From assembly GCA_013398955.1 (NCBI GenBank), contig VWPU01012590.1:42314-106313 (forward strand): a DNA stretch of 64,000 bases, written 5' to 3'. The translations under genes were made by a program, and so were the position numbers. Source of the DNA: Callaeas wilsoni. Its lineage: Eukaryota; Chordata; Aves; Passeriformes; Callaeidae. Below, piece by piece: positions 1 to 11,217 of the stretch; position 1 is the stretch's first letter, and each line of letters begins with the position of its first letter. The notes below the pieces were generated by a model that was not told where the DNA came from, searched no databases, and worked only from the letters and a program-made list of their open reading frames with translations.

Positions 1-1374
1 TGAACAGTAATCAATAATTCTTTATTTCTGCATGTCATGCAGATTAGCAGTGTTGACATTTTCCTGTTGTTTTTGATTTAAAGAATAGACAGTGCTGTTA
101 ATTTTTGGTATCCACTGGAGATCACTACCGATATATCTTCACAGGGATCTCCATATACCTTAAAAATTAATTATTCAATGGCCGTACTGCAGTGCCCAGC
201 TGAAGTCAAAACTCAACTAAATTGTCACTTTACATACCTGTAGAAAAAGTATTCCAAAGGATTTGTATAATCTACATTAATGAAATACAAGAAGAAAAGC
301 AGTGCTGTGAAGGATATTGATCAAGATAGTTTGATTGTTGTCAGAATCAGGCATAGAGCTCTGATCTCCTCAGTTCTTGCCAAGGTGACTTAGTTGACAC
401 ACTATAAAAGATTTATCGGATGCTTGAGATTTCTTTTCGTTATTTTCCATCCAGCATGTCCCTGTTAAGGAACAGATAAAAGATTTGTGTTTGGTGGCTG
501 TCATGACAATTTTGCAAATCAGTAATATCTTCTCTATTCCTTGAACTTCGTTGTGAGATGACACTGGATATGAAGAATACTGCTGCAAATTTTCTTGATA
601 CAGGAGTAAATAATAATCTGCCTCGGGAAAGAATTATGAATTAAAAATGTCAGAAAGGTGTTTTTTTCCATACAAAGGGCTTTTTTTCTGGAGGGAGGGG
701 AGTGGATTGGGAATTAATTTATGATGAAGGATTTACTGAGGTATGAACTTTAGAGGGGGCTGGTGTGTCAAAGTAAGAGGCTATGTTTTATATGTTCACA
801 TGTCAAATGACCCTGAGAAATGTAACTTATTGGAAATCTCATTACAGACTGATAACATAGCATGCAATTTCTGATAACTATATGGGCAAAGGGAATAAAA
901 GTAGATGTCTTAAACATTGACTTAATTAGCTGATGCTCCTATTTTCTTCAGAAATACATACTGCATTTCTTTTATTAAATTTTTTATGAAATTTTTTAAT
1001 GTAATTGACCTAAGGGCTTAATGAGTAGCTAAATACTTGCAAATAAATGAAATCAAATACAGGCACAGAACTGTAGTGAAGTCAGTTTGTGAGGCCACAA
1101 GAGGTAGCACAGATGACCATGGTGACAGAAAAGAAGGCTGTAAAGGACTGGAAAAGTTCATTTACTCTAGACATGTATTTGTTTAATTTGTTCTTTCAAA
1201 AGCTTTAGTTTTTCAGTTAGAAATCCTATCCTTTTGATAGCTATCATAGTACTTTCCTATCTTAAACTTTATAAAGTCTTTTTCATGAAGTTTAAGTTCA
1301 GTTTCTCTTATTACACCACAAGCCTTTTTTTTGTTGTTGCCACCAAAGACAAGAGTGTATATGATTTTTTTCTT
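1..1374. other. Unassigned AT-rich DNA
   Basis: No coding region, RNA gene or recognisable repeat was found. Short open frames here lack any family resemblance and splice context. The last 150 bases may belong to the degraded 3' tail of the CR1 copy that follows, but the match is too weak to claim. Confidence 0.5.
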
Positions 1375-2065
1375 TCCTATTTGAAGAAGTCTCTTAACAT
1401 ATTTAAAGACTGTCATCATTTTGTCTCAAGGCTTGTCCTTCTCCACACCTCTGCACCCCTGGCTCATGTAATCTTTTAAACTTTAGACTAAACAAACCCA
1501 ATTATTTCAGTCTTACTTAATTGCTTGTGTTTTGCAGATGCCTCATCATTCCTTTTTCTCTGCTCTGGATTGTCTCCAGTTTGATTCACATGATTTTTCT
1601 GAAGTGCAGTATATAAAACTGGGCATTAGACTTTAACTCGAGTTTTAGTAGTGCTGAGTAGAATGAAAAAAATATTGTGTCTGATAAGGTTTTTGCCATT
1701 TAAGTGTTTGTCTAATATCTGACTTTTTTTTAAAAAAATTATATTTTCTAGTAGCATCTCATTGCTCATTCACCTGCAATTCGCAGTCTATCGTAGTTCC
1801 TGCGATCTGTCTTGAAGACCTATTACCTTGTCAGTCCTTTGCCATCTGGTATTTCCTATTTGTGGAAATGGTTATTCTCCCCAAAGTGCAGAGTGGTACA
1901 AGAAACTAACTCAACTGCATCCTCTTATTCTTTTTGTGTTTTTAAGACCATGTTTTCAGTCTGCCAAGGTCATTGTGAATTCTGACTTTGTCCTCCATCA
2001 GACTTGTAGAGATCCCACCTTAGCATCATCTTAGAAAGCAGCATACTTTCAGAGATTTCTTGTGC
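1375..2065 (-). mobile_element. Ancient, highly diverged CR1/L3-like LINE fragment
   Basis: Read on the + strand, this stretch follows the order of an antisense CR1 3' half. It has a block like 'agactaaacaaaccca' near 1485, then 'tggattgtctccagtttg' near 1567, then 'agtgctgagtagaatg' near 1650. Near 1975 comes 'tgaattctgactttgtcctcc', followed by 'ttagcatcatcttag' near 2020. These are recognisable remnants of the RT C-terminal half in the same order as in reptile and bird CR1. The coding strand is therefore minus. Many indels and the absence of an open frame indicate an old insertion. The limits are approximate, and the family name is from memory, not a search. Confidence 0.65.
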
Positions 2066-5000
2066 TGCTAATGGCTGGTGGAGTGGTGATGCTTGGTCTG
2101 GAGCAAGACAGGACTGCAGCACCTAGACTTTGTTGATTCATTAATAGCTAGGGGAAAAATGCTATGCTGAATAAATCTGTTGGTTTGTTCCTGAGAGTGT
2201 GTTCGTCTTAAAAATGCTGGTTGGAATCTGTGTAGTTTTCACTTTCAGTTATTTCATTTCAAGATTAAGTCTCATGGGTTTATAATCTTCAGATGGAAAT
2301 TTCACCAAAAAATCTTGCACCTTGCTTTAGGGTAGAGGCTGTCTGGCAAAGGAGGACCACATCTGCAGTGAATTGTAATAATATACTGATTACTTAGTCA
2401 TGCCAAAAAACCCCTCAGCATTCTGATCTTGCTCTCCACCAAAAAGTTCTATAAAATTTGAGATTCTTTTGTCTTTTCTTATTGATTGGCTTATGGAACT
2501 AACCAACCTGGAAAGAGTTGTAGATAGCATATTTGATACCAGTACTATACTTTCAGTATTTGAGATTTATGAGTTGGTTAAGAATTAGCCACTGAAGGAA
2601 ATGGTGAATCATTCTGAATAATGAACAGATTTTGTTGCATACAGTTTGTGAAAAAAAACAAAGGGAGAAATACATTTTAAAAATGTTAATTCACTCAACT
2701 CCAAGAGGACTTTAAGCCATCTTTTAGACCTTTATAGACCAGGGAACAGAAACACATGTGAGGGCTTAAGGTAGAGTCCAGGAAAAGTTACAGATAGGGT
2801 TAGGATTAGACTTCTTAGCTTTTTAGTTTTTGGTTTGATGATGGCTCTTGTTTTGTTTCCACATTAGTTTGTGCATTTAGAGTTCGTGAGGGTGGGGGTG
2901 TGGGTGGAAGGCCTTAGAGAGCCATACAAATCTTAAACTGCAATACCACCAGGCTTACCAGTGAAGGGAAAAGGAAAACAGTGACAAGAACAGCAGTGAT
3001 GACAGGTCGAGGCTTAGGGTGCAGTACTTGAAATTGCTTTGCAATTTGCCTTAACTGTGGAGTTTGACATAATTACAATCCTGTTGCACTGACAGCTAAT
3101 TCCAGAGCACAATACAGCATAGATTTGGCATAACAATAAAATATTAAATGCAGAACATAAAGCACTAAGCACCTTGCAAGCAAATCAGAATGGTAGGCTC
3201 AGAACATGATGAGTTAGGGTGTTTATCTTGGACCACTGTCTTAAAAATTACATGATGATTCTTTATGTAGATCTACCAGCAGGAAGTGCCAAAAATGTGT
3301 GAGAATAAAGATTATCCACAATCCAAATAGTGGGTTCAAACACAGAAAATCAAATAAAAAGAGTAAACTTTAGAAGTATGAAAGGCAAACTTGAGGAAAA
3401 GAAGTGGAAAACCTGAACAGTCATAGTCCTTATATTCAGCTGGAGGTCTGATTTCATCAGTTCTCTCAAACGCACAGGTCAGCCATAAGCAAATCTGTAG
3501 TAAACGGGGCTGAAGAAGGTCCACAGTGAAGCTTTCAAATTAAAATAAAAATAAACCTGTAAGGTTATGAACAACAGTAGAAAATAGCCCCCAAAACATT
3601 TCACCAGACCATGAGATTTTTCACATAAGAGGACCAGAGTAATAAGCAGTAATTACATGTTGCTGGGATTTAATACTGCTGAGTTGCTAATATTCTGGTG
3701 TAGGGTGCTTGAGGCAGCAATCTTTTGGGTCACCTTATTTTAGAACAGCAATATTAGGAAATTTTGTAAATACTGGCTTACTTGTACGTGCTCACTTGCT
3801 TTTGCCTTCTTCCCGATGGTTCTGTCAGGAAATATATGTGGAGGAAAGATACTCCAGCTTTAGAGGAAGGGAAGGTTTTGACTTTACAGATGTGGTTTGG
3901 TGTTTCTAATGAACTGATCAGAACCCTCTGTATCTTCTGTTTGCACTTCTACACCTATTTGTGACTTTGTAGACTACAATGTAAAAGTGTATTCTGTTGA
4001 TCACTTGTATTTTAACTTGAAATATTGTGGGTATTTTGTGACTGGGCTAGTTGCCATAGAAAATGTCATTTGATAGTATTTGCTTTTTGTTATTAGTAAT
4101 GATGTCTTTCAGGTTACTTGTTCAGTTACAGCTCACATCACTATGACTCACCAAAAATCCTGCTTTGCCTGACTGGAGTGCTAGACAGTTTGAGCAAAAA
4201 CATTCCTGGCTTCTTCCTGGAGGCTGAGCCTGTGGTTTTGCCTTTCATTTGTCTAAATACAGAAAGCTCACAGGCTGTAGACGATGTAAAGATCTCCCTC
4301 TCAAAGTCCTGGTGAGATTTACTGCTGTGTGAATGTCAGCTACACAGCACATACTTGGCTAAGATGAGACCTCCCACAAGTGCTGACTGTATGAGCTGGG
4401 TTTATGGGGTTGAGAAGAAATATTTTCATTGGAAAACAGAAACTGTAAAAATCAACACTAAAAATAAGTAAACTCCAATTTAGACTAATCCATATATATA
4501 TATTTTTTTTTCTTAAAACACTGATCAGAGACTCCTGTTATGGTGGACTGTGAAAGCTAGAGTACACCAGGCTGATTTGAATCACCTATCAGGAAAGCAC
4601 AGTTTCACAATGTGATATTGTCTGAATTTGAGATAGCCGTTTCAAGTTTAAATGCATCTATTTGGAATTCTTTACACTTCTTTATTGTTAAACCTGGTTT
4701 TCTGTAATCGGGAAAAATTAAAAACTAGCTAGTTCTGGGAGGAGTCACTCAGACATGAAGTTTTAATCTGCCTTGATTAGCCCAAGAAACAACCTGTCTT
4801 GGACTGTAAAAAGTTTTGAGGGAAAAATCCCCTATTCAGCTACCTGCCTTATTTGCTGAAGTTCTCAGTAAATCAGCCTTTCTCTGCAGTTTCTGGTCAG
4901 ATTTCATATGCAAGGGTGTGCTTCCAAGATATTTGCATGAAAGCCAATGGCTTTCTGAACCTGCTTTTCAAACACATTGCCTCTCATCTCCTTGAAAAAG

Positions 5001-6843
5001 CAGTTGCTACACATTGTGCAGCACCACTGTCTCCTCTGCCTACACCTGTGGAGAACATCTTTTCAGTGCTGTTTCATTTGGTTTGTTTGGGGTTTTTTGT
5101 TTCTACCTGTAAATTCTTATCTCTGCTTGTTTGAAATACTTTCAGTGAAAATAGGCACATTCTTTGGGAACTCATTAGACAATTCAAAAACTTGAGTCTT
5201 TACCTCTGAGAGTTCCATCTGACATAGGCCACAATAGGTACTACCACAGCAATAAAAGTCTCCAAGCCTCTCCTACAGTAGTCTGAGGTATTTTTCGTGC
5301 ATTTGAAAATGACTAGAAGACAATTCATAATTTTTAAATCAAAATTGTCATACCTGGTTTCCCTTTATCCTGGAATTTTGCTGTCACAAGGCTAAAATAT
5401 AAATCAGTGATATAGCTTAGATGGGTTTGAGCAACGACAGGGAAATAATTAGAGCACTTCACTGCAGCACCAAATGTGATGAGTGTATCATCTGGATGTG
5501 GATGCAGTTATATGCAGGATCTGGTATGAAAGCCCCAGTCCAAGTCCTGGGCTTGTGCTCTCCATTCTGTACCTCAAAATGTCTTGACCCAATTTCAGAT
5601 TAGATTTGCTAACTGAGCTTTTTGTATTACCACAGATGAAATACCAAGCAAAAGCTTTGTTGTCTGCTGCTGGTAGTTATCCCTCCCCAAACCACCAGGA
5701 GCTGCTGGAGCTTTTGCTAAGCTTGTCTTTGCTGCAACTTGCTTTTCACTCAGCTGTATATCTTGCAGCATGCCTGCATCTTCTTATCCAAGAACAAAGT
5801 ATTGTCAGTAAGAAAGGTGGACCAGGATGGTTGAATCTTGCGAAGATTTTATTACATCTGCATCTGCAGCTTGCTGCTGATAGAACTGAGGATTCATTTT
5901 TGATTTGACAAAGGTAGTAAGTTAAAAGATTATACCAATTCTTTCCTATCACTGACAGAATTGTGATTATTTTGTCTTGAATTCATTTCTATGGCTTTTA
6001 GAAGACTAACTTAGTATATTGTCCCCAAAAGGAATGAGCTCAACAAACATAATCAATTAAAATCAAACAGAAAAGGAAATCTAATAAGAAGAGGCTGCTT
6101 TCAGCCTTCCTGTGAAGAAAGTCTGTACCTTAACCTCTCTGCTCAAAAGTTTTCAGTCCAGAGGCTAAGTCTACCTTATGTAGTGATGCTCAGCTCCTGC
6201 ACTGGGCTATCATTTTTACCTTGTACTGTTTGGATATATTCTTTATTCTCATCAGGTGTCCACATTTTATTGCATGCATTTATATATTCATTGGAGACAG
6301 CACAACTATAAAAAAGTTGTCAGAAGAGATTTAAAAGGTTATATTTAGTTCTTGAGAAACATTTTCCAGACTTTCTCTGAAGTCACTGATCCCCGAATCA
6401 CCTCAACATACATTTCGCACCGCTGTTCATCATGCAGTCCACAGTGGTGTACAATTCTATCCGTGCTTGCTTAATAATAGGCAGTTAAGAAGATACCATT
6501 TTGGCTCTCTTCTTCCCGCTCTGAATTACTACCTTTGTTTGTTTTTTGGTTTTTTTTTCAAATACGTAAGCGTGCATAACCTTCCTTCCCCATGCTTTTT
6601 GTCAGTGTTTTCACTTTATATGAAAATGTAAGATGCAGCTGTGAGTACCACTTTGACATCAGGCTATTTCTTTTTGTAGTGTCTAGTTGTTGTTTCCTAC
6701 TGTCTCCTTTTTTCTTAACAGCTGCCTCCTAAAATAACAATATCCTTTATTCAGCTACTTGTGCATGGTCTGTATGAAAGCTGTTTTGCAACTTCTGTAA
6801 CAATAATATGCCTGGCCGGTGCCTTCCTAATCTTCACAGCATT
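2066..6843. other. Unassigned single-copy-like DNA
   Basis: About 4.8 kb with no supported gene or repeat. Only short low-complexity patches stand out, such as a TA run near 4493-4503 and T-runs near 6546-6560. Open frames of 60-100 codons in this stretch look like chance: no domain, no start context and no splice pairing that I would defend. Confidence 0.5.
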
Positions 6844-6849
6844 ATTTTT
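6844..6849 (+). repeat. Target-site duplication ATTTTT, left copy
   Basis: The six bases immediately before the TG of the LTR are ATTTTT. They are repeated exactly at 7323-7328, directly after the terminal CA. A 6-bp duplication is typical of alpha/beta-type (ERVK-like) retroviral integrases. Confidence 0.8.
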
Positions 6850-7076
6850 TGTTGCAGTACCTCATTCTCCTCCGCCAGGCCTGTCAGTCAGGATGTTGTA
6901 CCCTCCCCTTGTCAATCCAAGTCCCTGTTCTGGATAGTTCCCTCAGTTCTGTATCCCCATTGGTTGGTTCTTGATTCTTCACCCCATTGGTTGTTCTCCT
7001 CCAATCCGGTTCTGCTCCTCTCTCTCTCTCTCTCTTGCCCTTCCCCCATTGGTTGTATCCTGATCCCCCTTAACCC

Positions 7077-7082
7077 TATAAG
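7077..7082 (+). promoter_or_regulatory. LTR TATA-like box
   Basis: The sequence 'ccctataagagtc' contains TATAAG and is conserved in the second LTR copy (44158-44163 on -). It lies about 55-60 bases upstream of the polyadenylation hexamer. Transcription would start roughly 25-30 bases downstream, at about 7105. Confidence 0.6.
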
Positions 7083-7135
7083 AGTCCCTATTCTCCGCCC
7101 CTCGAGGTTCTTTTTTCCCTGGACCCCTTCAAGGC

Positions 7136-7141
7136 AATAAA
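7136..7141 (+). terminator. LTR polyadenylation signal AATAAA
   Basis: AATAAA in 'aaggcaataaacc' is identical in the other copy (44098-44103 on -). Its place between the TATA box and the GC-rich 3' part marks the R region; cleavage is expected 15-25 bases downstream. Confidence 0.65.
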
Positions 7142-7322
7142 CCTTGGAGACCCATACAGGAGACCTCTCCCGCCTCTTTGTCTTCCGCGCCGTACTCCGC
7201 CTTGTGTCGGTGCTGGGCCACTGAGAGTTGCTGCCAGCGAGGACACTCTCATGTCTTCTGCCGCGGTGGTTGCCTCCGTGGGCTGAGCTAGCCTGACCTG
7301 AACTTACCACTGGACCGCCGCA

Positions 7323-7328
7323 ATTTTT
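7323..7328 (+). repeat. Target-site duplication ATTTTT, right copy
   Basis: Exact copy of 6844-6849, directly after the terminal CA of the LTR. Confidence 0.8.
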
Positions 7329-8808
7329 CAAGAAAATATTTTCTATTATGTGTAAAATGTGTGAAGATTTCCTTCTGAAGACATTTCATTTGTGAATGCA
7401 TTTTCTGTTTAGTGTGTTTTTCTCCAGGAGCTGTCTCTGTTCCATTTCCTACCATCAACAGCATAGATTGAAGATGTAATTGTTCATGTCTTATGTTATC
7501 CCTGAAAAGTTAACTACTGTAAAAGTGGTCATGGTTTTGGGGTTTTTTGGGTTGGGGTTTGTTTTAATTTTTTTTTTAAATTTTTTATTTAAAAATTGTT
7601 GTCGTTGAGTTTGCTTTTTTTTTCCAGTTGAAGCATTTAAAAGTATCTGAAGCATTGTAGGTGACAGAAGGAAAGGATGGTGAAGGCAATCTCGTTTGAT
7701 TGATAATTCTGTATTTCTCTCCAATGTCTTTTAATCCGTTTATCTTTAAAAGATGATGTCACCAGCATGTTGAAGAAAGAATGTAAACATCTGATTAGAC
7801 ATCAGAGTTAAAGGTGCTTTTGATGTCTAAATTTAATTTTTTTCTGGAAGTGAAATAAATACAGATTTGCCATAGTTTTGCAGAAACCATACAACTGAAG
7901 TTTTCTGCTAGGAAGGGAGCTTCAATTTTGAATAGGTCAGTAAAACCTAAGAGATGGATGTAGGTGCCTAACAGCAGAATTTGGGATCTGGATTTTTTGG
8001 TTTTTTTTTTTTTTTTTTTTCTTGGATAATTTTGAACTTTTCCTTCTACCAGTGCCCATTCCCCATAAGTCTCTTAATACCTCTTTCTGTGGGGCCAGAA
8101 AGGATCCTAAACACCTGTCATATACATTTCCTTGAGGTATTGCTGGCTCTTGATTGGCAGCGGCTTTTAAAATTGTTTGACAGCCATGCTGCAAACTTAC
8201 TGGCCAATGCTAAATCTCTCTACACTAACCCTGAAGGAGAAGTATATCGTGATTGCTGGGAAATACGTGCTTAACTTGATAGTGACCTGAGACAAACTAG
8301 AGCGTTCATTCTAAATACTGGGCCATTTTAAAAATGCAGTATGGACCAGAGAACATGAATGATTCCTCTTTCTCTTTTCTCCTCTTTGTTATATGAGGCT
8401 TATGTATTTACTAACCCAAAGGATGCCTTGAGGTTCTCCTTTTGAGATCATAGGTTTCTGATGTCCAGCCCCAAATGTCAAGACTCTGCTGCTGGATTAT
8501 TTTTTTCTTGCCAGATTTAACCTACATAGAATTAATAGTCTTATTTTCCAGTAATACCTTTCACCTCTCCCAATTTATTTTCATCGATATGGTATTTATA
8601 ATGATTTTTACAAAGTTTAGATTTGTACAGTTATTTCAATTCTCAGCAGTATCTGTTATTTCATCATTTCAACTGTAAGTATATGGTGTAATCTAAATCC
8701 TTGGAATTTATCCTAAATGTCATGTTGCATCCTTGCACTCATTCACAAAAATGAATTGAAAACAGATTTAGTTGTAATCATGATTTCTGCCCTTGACTCA
8801 TAATATAA
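7329..8808. other. Unassigned DNA with homopolymer patches
   Basis: No gene supported. The stretch is rich in T and G+T runs (about 7530-7625), and includes a 20-base T-run at 8001-8020 that interrupts otherwise unremarkable sequence. Open frames across the T-runs are low-complexity artefacts. Confidence 0.5.
8001..8020. repeat. Poly(T)20 tract
   Basis: Twenty uninterrupted T residues preceded by 'ggattttttgg'. It could be an old poly(A) tail in reverse orientation or a plain mononucleotide repeat. No retrocopy was recognised next to it. Confidence 0.7.
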
Positions 8809-9762
8809 GCCTCAAAAGATCATCTGATCCAACCTTTCATTGGTAAGGAAGCCTAGATGAGATTACACAGCACTCTGTCCAATTGCGTCTTGAAAACCTG
8901 CAGTGATGGAGATTCCACCACATCCTAGGATATTGTTTCCTGGAGTGAAGGATTGTTCTCAGTGCAAAAAAATTATTTCATAAGTTGAAATGAAACCTGT
9001 ACCCATTGCACCTTTTCTTCTCTCTTTCTTTGTAAAGAGAAAGCTTATGCTTTCTTTCTAATATCCTTTAAATACTGAAAGACTCTCATGAGCTTCCCAC
9101 TGAGTTTCCTCTTCTCCAGAGAGAGGAGTCCTGAATCTTCCAATCTTTCTTCACAGGCCAGGTTCTTCCACCCTTTAGTCATCTTCATGCCCCTGCTTTC
9201 CAACTATCTCCAGTCTGTCCATCTCTTTCTTGAATTGTGGGGGCCAGAGCTGAGCACAGCACTCCAGATGGGGCATGACAAGTGCTAAGGTTAGGATGAT
9301 TGTGTTTGCATCTCTGCTAATAATGCCCCTGTAGATGCAGCCCAGGGTCTGATTTGCCTTTGTTACCGCTACTCTGCTGACTCATGCTCAGGTTGTTGTC
9401 CACCAGGACCCCCAGCATGGTTGCTGTTGCTCTCCAGCCACACAGTTCCTAGTTGGTGCTGGGCTCTTTGTTATCCTGACCCAGGTGCAGGACTTTGCTT
9501 TTGTTTTTGTTAGACTTCATGCAGTTCTGTTCTTGCTAGCCTGCTGTATTACCTTCAGCCTGACCAGATCTCTTTGTAAGGTGGCCCTCCCTTCTGATAT
9601 GTCCACTCCAACACACAGTTTAGCATCATCATCATACCTAGTGAGGGTGATTTCAATCCCATCATCCAAGTGATTCGTGAAGATGAAGATGATGAAGATG
9701 TTGAACAGTATGGTACCCACTATTGATCCATGGGGGACCACACATGACAGGCTTCCAGCATG
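8809..9762 (-). mobile_element. CR1 LINE, 5'-truncated, with RT remnant
   Basis: The + strand reads as a textbook antisense CR1. It opens with 'cctcaaaagatcatctgatc' near 8810 (element 3' end). It then passes through the ORF2 C-terminal region, including 'ccagagctgagcacagcact' near 9243. It ends in the RT core with 'gttgaacagtatggtaccca' near 9700 and 'gatccatgggggaccacaca' near 9726. The coding strand is minus, and the 5' part is missing beyond about 9762, as is usual for CR1. No target-site duplication was seen, also usual for the family. The terminal 8-bp repeats are not evident. Confidence 0.88.
9517..9741 (-). pseudogene. CR1 reverse transcriptase fragment
   Basis: An open stretch of about 74 codons on the minus strand carries the RT palm signature in decayed form. 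'MVPHGSIVGTILFNIFI' corresponds to the conserved PQGS..GP.LFN.FI block, and 'YDDDAKL' stands in place of the FADD/YADDTKL active-site motif. About twenty residues later comes 'LQRDLVRLK', the helix following the catalytic block. Stops and length changes beyond both ends show that it is not functional. It belongs to the CR1 copy at 8809-9762. Confidence 0.85.
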
Positions 9763-10550
9763 AGAAAAAATCCCATGTTATTTCTCAACCTATACTTCTA
9801 GAAGTCCATACCTAGCAGAGTTGGTGTCATGTTTGTTTGGGGCTTTTTTCCCACTAGCATATTTAAAATTTAGTAAGTAAAATAGAGTGCAGCTTTTGCT
9901 GGTAGAAGGCAAGAGAGGGGAAGATAGATCTGCTCCTATGATCTCTCAGCAATTTTGAAGGCAGGAATAGTTGGGAGGATTAAAAATCAGTGTTGTTTTC
10001 TTTCAGTTATTGGCTGGATAGACATACTGATGTAAGATCAAGATCAGGGAAATTTAATGTCATTTCCCAATGAATCTCTGTAAAGAGAGTGGGTATTTTG
10101 ATTGCCTGCTGTATCATCTTACCTTATTTTTCAGAACGACGTGAGGACACACATTAAAGTAATGCAAATTCTTGGACCAGATCTTTCAGTTGTAAGAGAA
10201 ATGGGGAGTCCCTCTGATGTCCTTTCCCTCCCACATGTCCTGTGTGCCCAGGAGGGGCTGGGAGAGGGAGTGTAAGGGCCTGCAAAGCTTTTGAACAAGC
10301 AGACAAGTGACATCCTCAGAAGCAGTCTGGCACCATGGCAGTGCGTGTGGGAGAGATGATGTGGAGCAGGGAAGCACTCCAGAGGTGCTTCTGCTTTTTC
10401 TGTGAAGAGCCCTCCTTAACTCACAAACAGAATATTGGTTATCTGCTTGTGGCTGGGAGACAATATTGCTTGTGTGTTAGTTCATTCTGGACCATGATTC
10501 TCCTGCCAGTTAAGGGGTATAATAAACTACTTCATTCCCTCCCTCGTGCA
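9763..10550. other. Unassigned spacer between two CR1 copies
   Basis: No gene supported. A plausible acceptor on + ('ttatttttcag' ending at 10136) is followed by an open stretch of about 46 codons, but no convincing donor or homology was found. I treat it as chance. Confidence 0.45.
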
Positions 10551-11217
10551 GAATTACAGAATAGTTTAAGTTGGAAAGGTCCTTTAGAGGTCCTCTAAGA
10601 TCATTAAGTCCACCACTAAACCATGTCCATCAGTGCCCCATCTACATATCTTTTAAATACCTTCAGAGATGGTGACTCAACTACTTTCCTGAACAGGCTA
10701 TTCCAGAGTTTGACAACCCTTCTGGCAAAGAATTTTTTCCTAATATCCAATCTAAAACTCTGGTGCAACTTGAGACCATTTCCCCTTGTCCTGTCACTTG
10801 TTACCTGGGTGAAAAGACCAATCCCCACTTGGCTACACCTTCTCTTCAGAGAGTTATGCAGAATGATAAGGTCAGCCCTGAGCCTCCTTTTCTCCCAGCT
10901 CCCTCAGCTGCTCCTCATAAGACTTGTGCCCAGGTTCAATGCACTTTGAAAAGATCCCCTGGAGCCTTCTCTTTTCCCAGCTGAGCTACCCCAGCTCTTT
11001 CAGCCTCTCCTCACATGAGAGGTACTCTGGTTCTGCAACCATCTGAGTGGCCCTGGACTGGACCCCGGCTTCACTATGTCCATCTTCCTCTTGTACTGGC
11101 GAGGCCAGAACTGGAGACAGCACTCCCGATGTGACCTCACCATGCTGAGTAAGGGGAAGGGTCTCTCACCTGGCCAGCTGGTATTGCTTTTCCTAATTTC
11201 CTAACCCATAAGGATGT
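10551..11217 (-). mobile_element. CR1 LINE 3' portion
   Basis: The + strand starts with 'gaattacagaatagtttaag' followed by 'ttggaaaggtcc', the reverse complement of the canonical CR1 3' end. It then runs through the ORF2 C-terminus ('ctcttcagagagttatgcag' near 10850). Further RT-domain sequence follows to about 11217, including 'ggccagaactggagacagca' near 11102 and 'acctggccagctgg' near 11168. The orientation is minus. Only a few hundred base pairs separate it from the 8.8 kb copy in the same orientation. The two overlap in the consensus region they represent, so they are separate insertions, not one split element. Confidence 0.9.
10616..10828 (-). pseudogene. CR1 ORF2 C-terminal fragment
   Basis: Minus-strand frame of 70 codons matching the highly conserved CR1 ORF2 end. 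'[20 protein letters not shown]' matches the R.RGNGLKL.QG.FRLDIRK.FF block, then 'VVKLWNSL' and '[15 protein letters not shown]' follow. The upstream frame continues with disruptions, and no full ORF2 is present. It encodes no functional product. Confidence 0.88.

Larger units (their letters stand above)
6850..7322 (+). mobile_element. Solo LTR of an endogenous retrovirus (copy 1, 473 bp)
   Basis: The element begins TGTTGCAG and ends CCGCCGCA. It is bounded by perfect 6-bp duplications (6844-6849 and 7323-7328), so it is a complete solo LTR with no internal viral genes. It has LTR architecture in order: U3 with three inverted CCAAT boxes (ATTGG at 6959, 6986 and 7048), a CT-microsatellite (about 7017-7035), a TATA-type box TATAAG at 7077-7082 and an AATAAA signal at 7136-7141. 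The remaining GC-rich R/U5 runs to the end. From about 6885 onward it aligns with the minus-strand copy at 43917-44475, with about 36 mismatches over 440 bases by hand count. It lacks roughly 85 bases of the 5' U3 that the other copy has. A solo LTR arises by recombination between the two LTRs of a full provirus. Confidence 0.88.

Noticed and set aside
6912..7331. 139-codon frame antisense in the first LTR, and its counterparts at 43929-44357
   Set aside because: They lie wholly within the solo LTR. Regulatory sequence, not coding.
10137..10190. Plus-strand acceptor 'ttatttttcag' with a following open frame
   Set aside because: The only nearby donor breaks the exon at an unconvincing site, and there is no homology. 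It lies between two CR1 copies.
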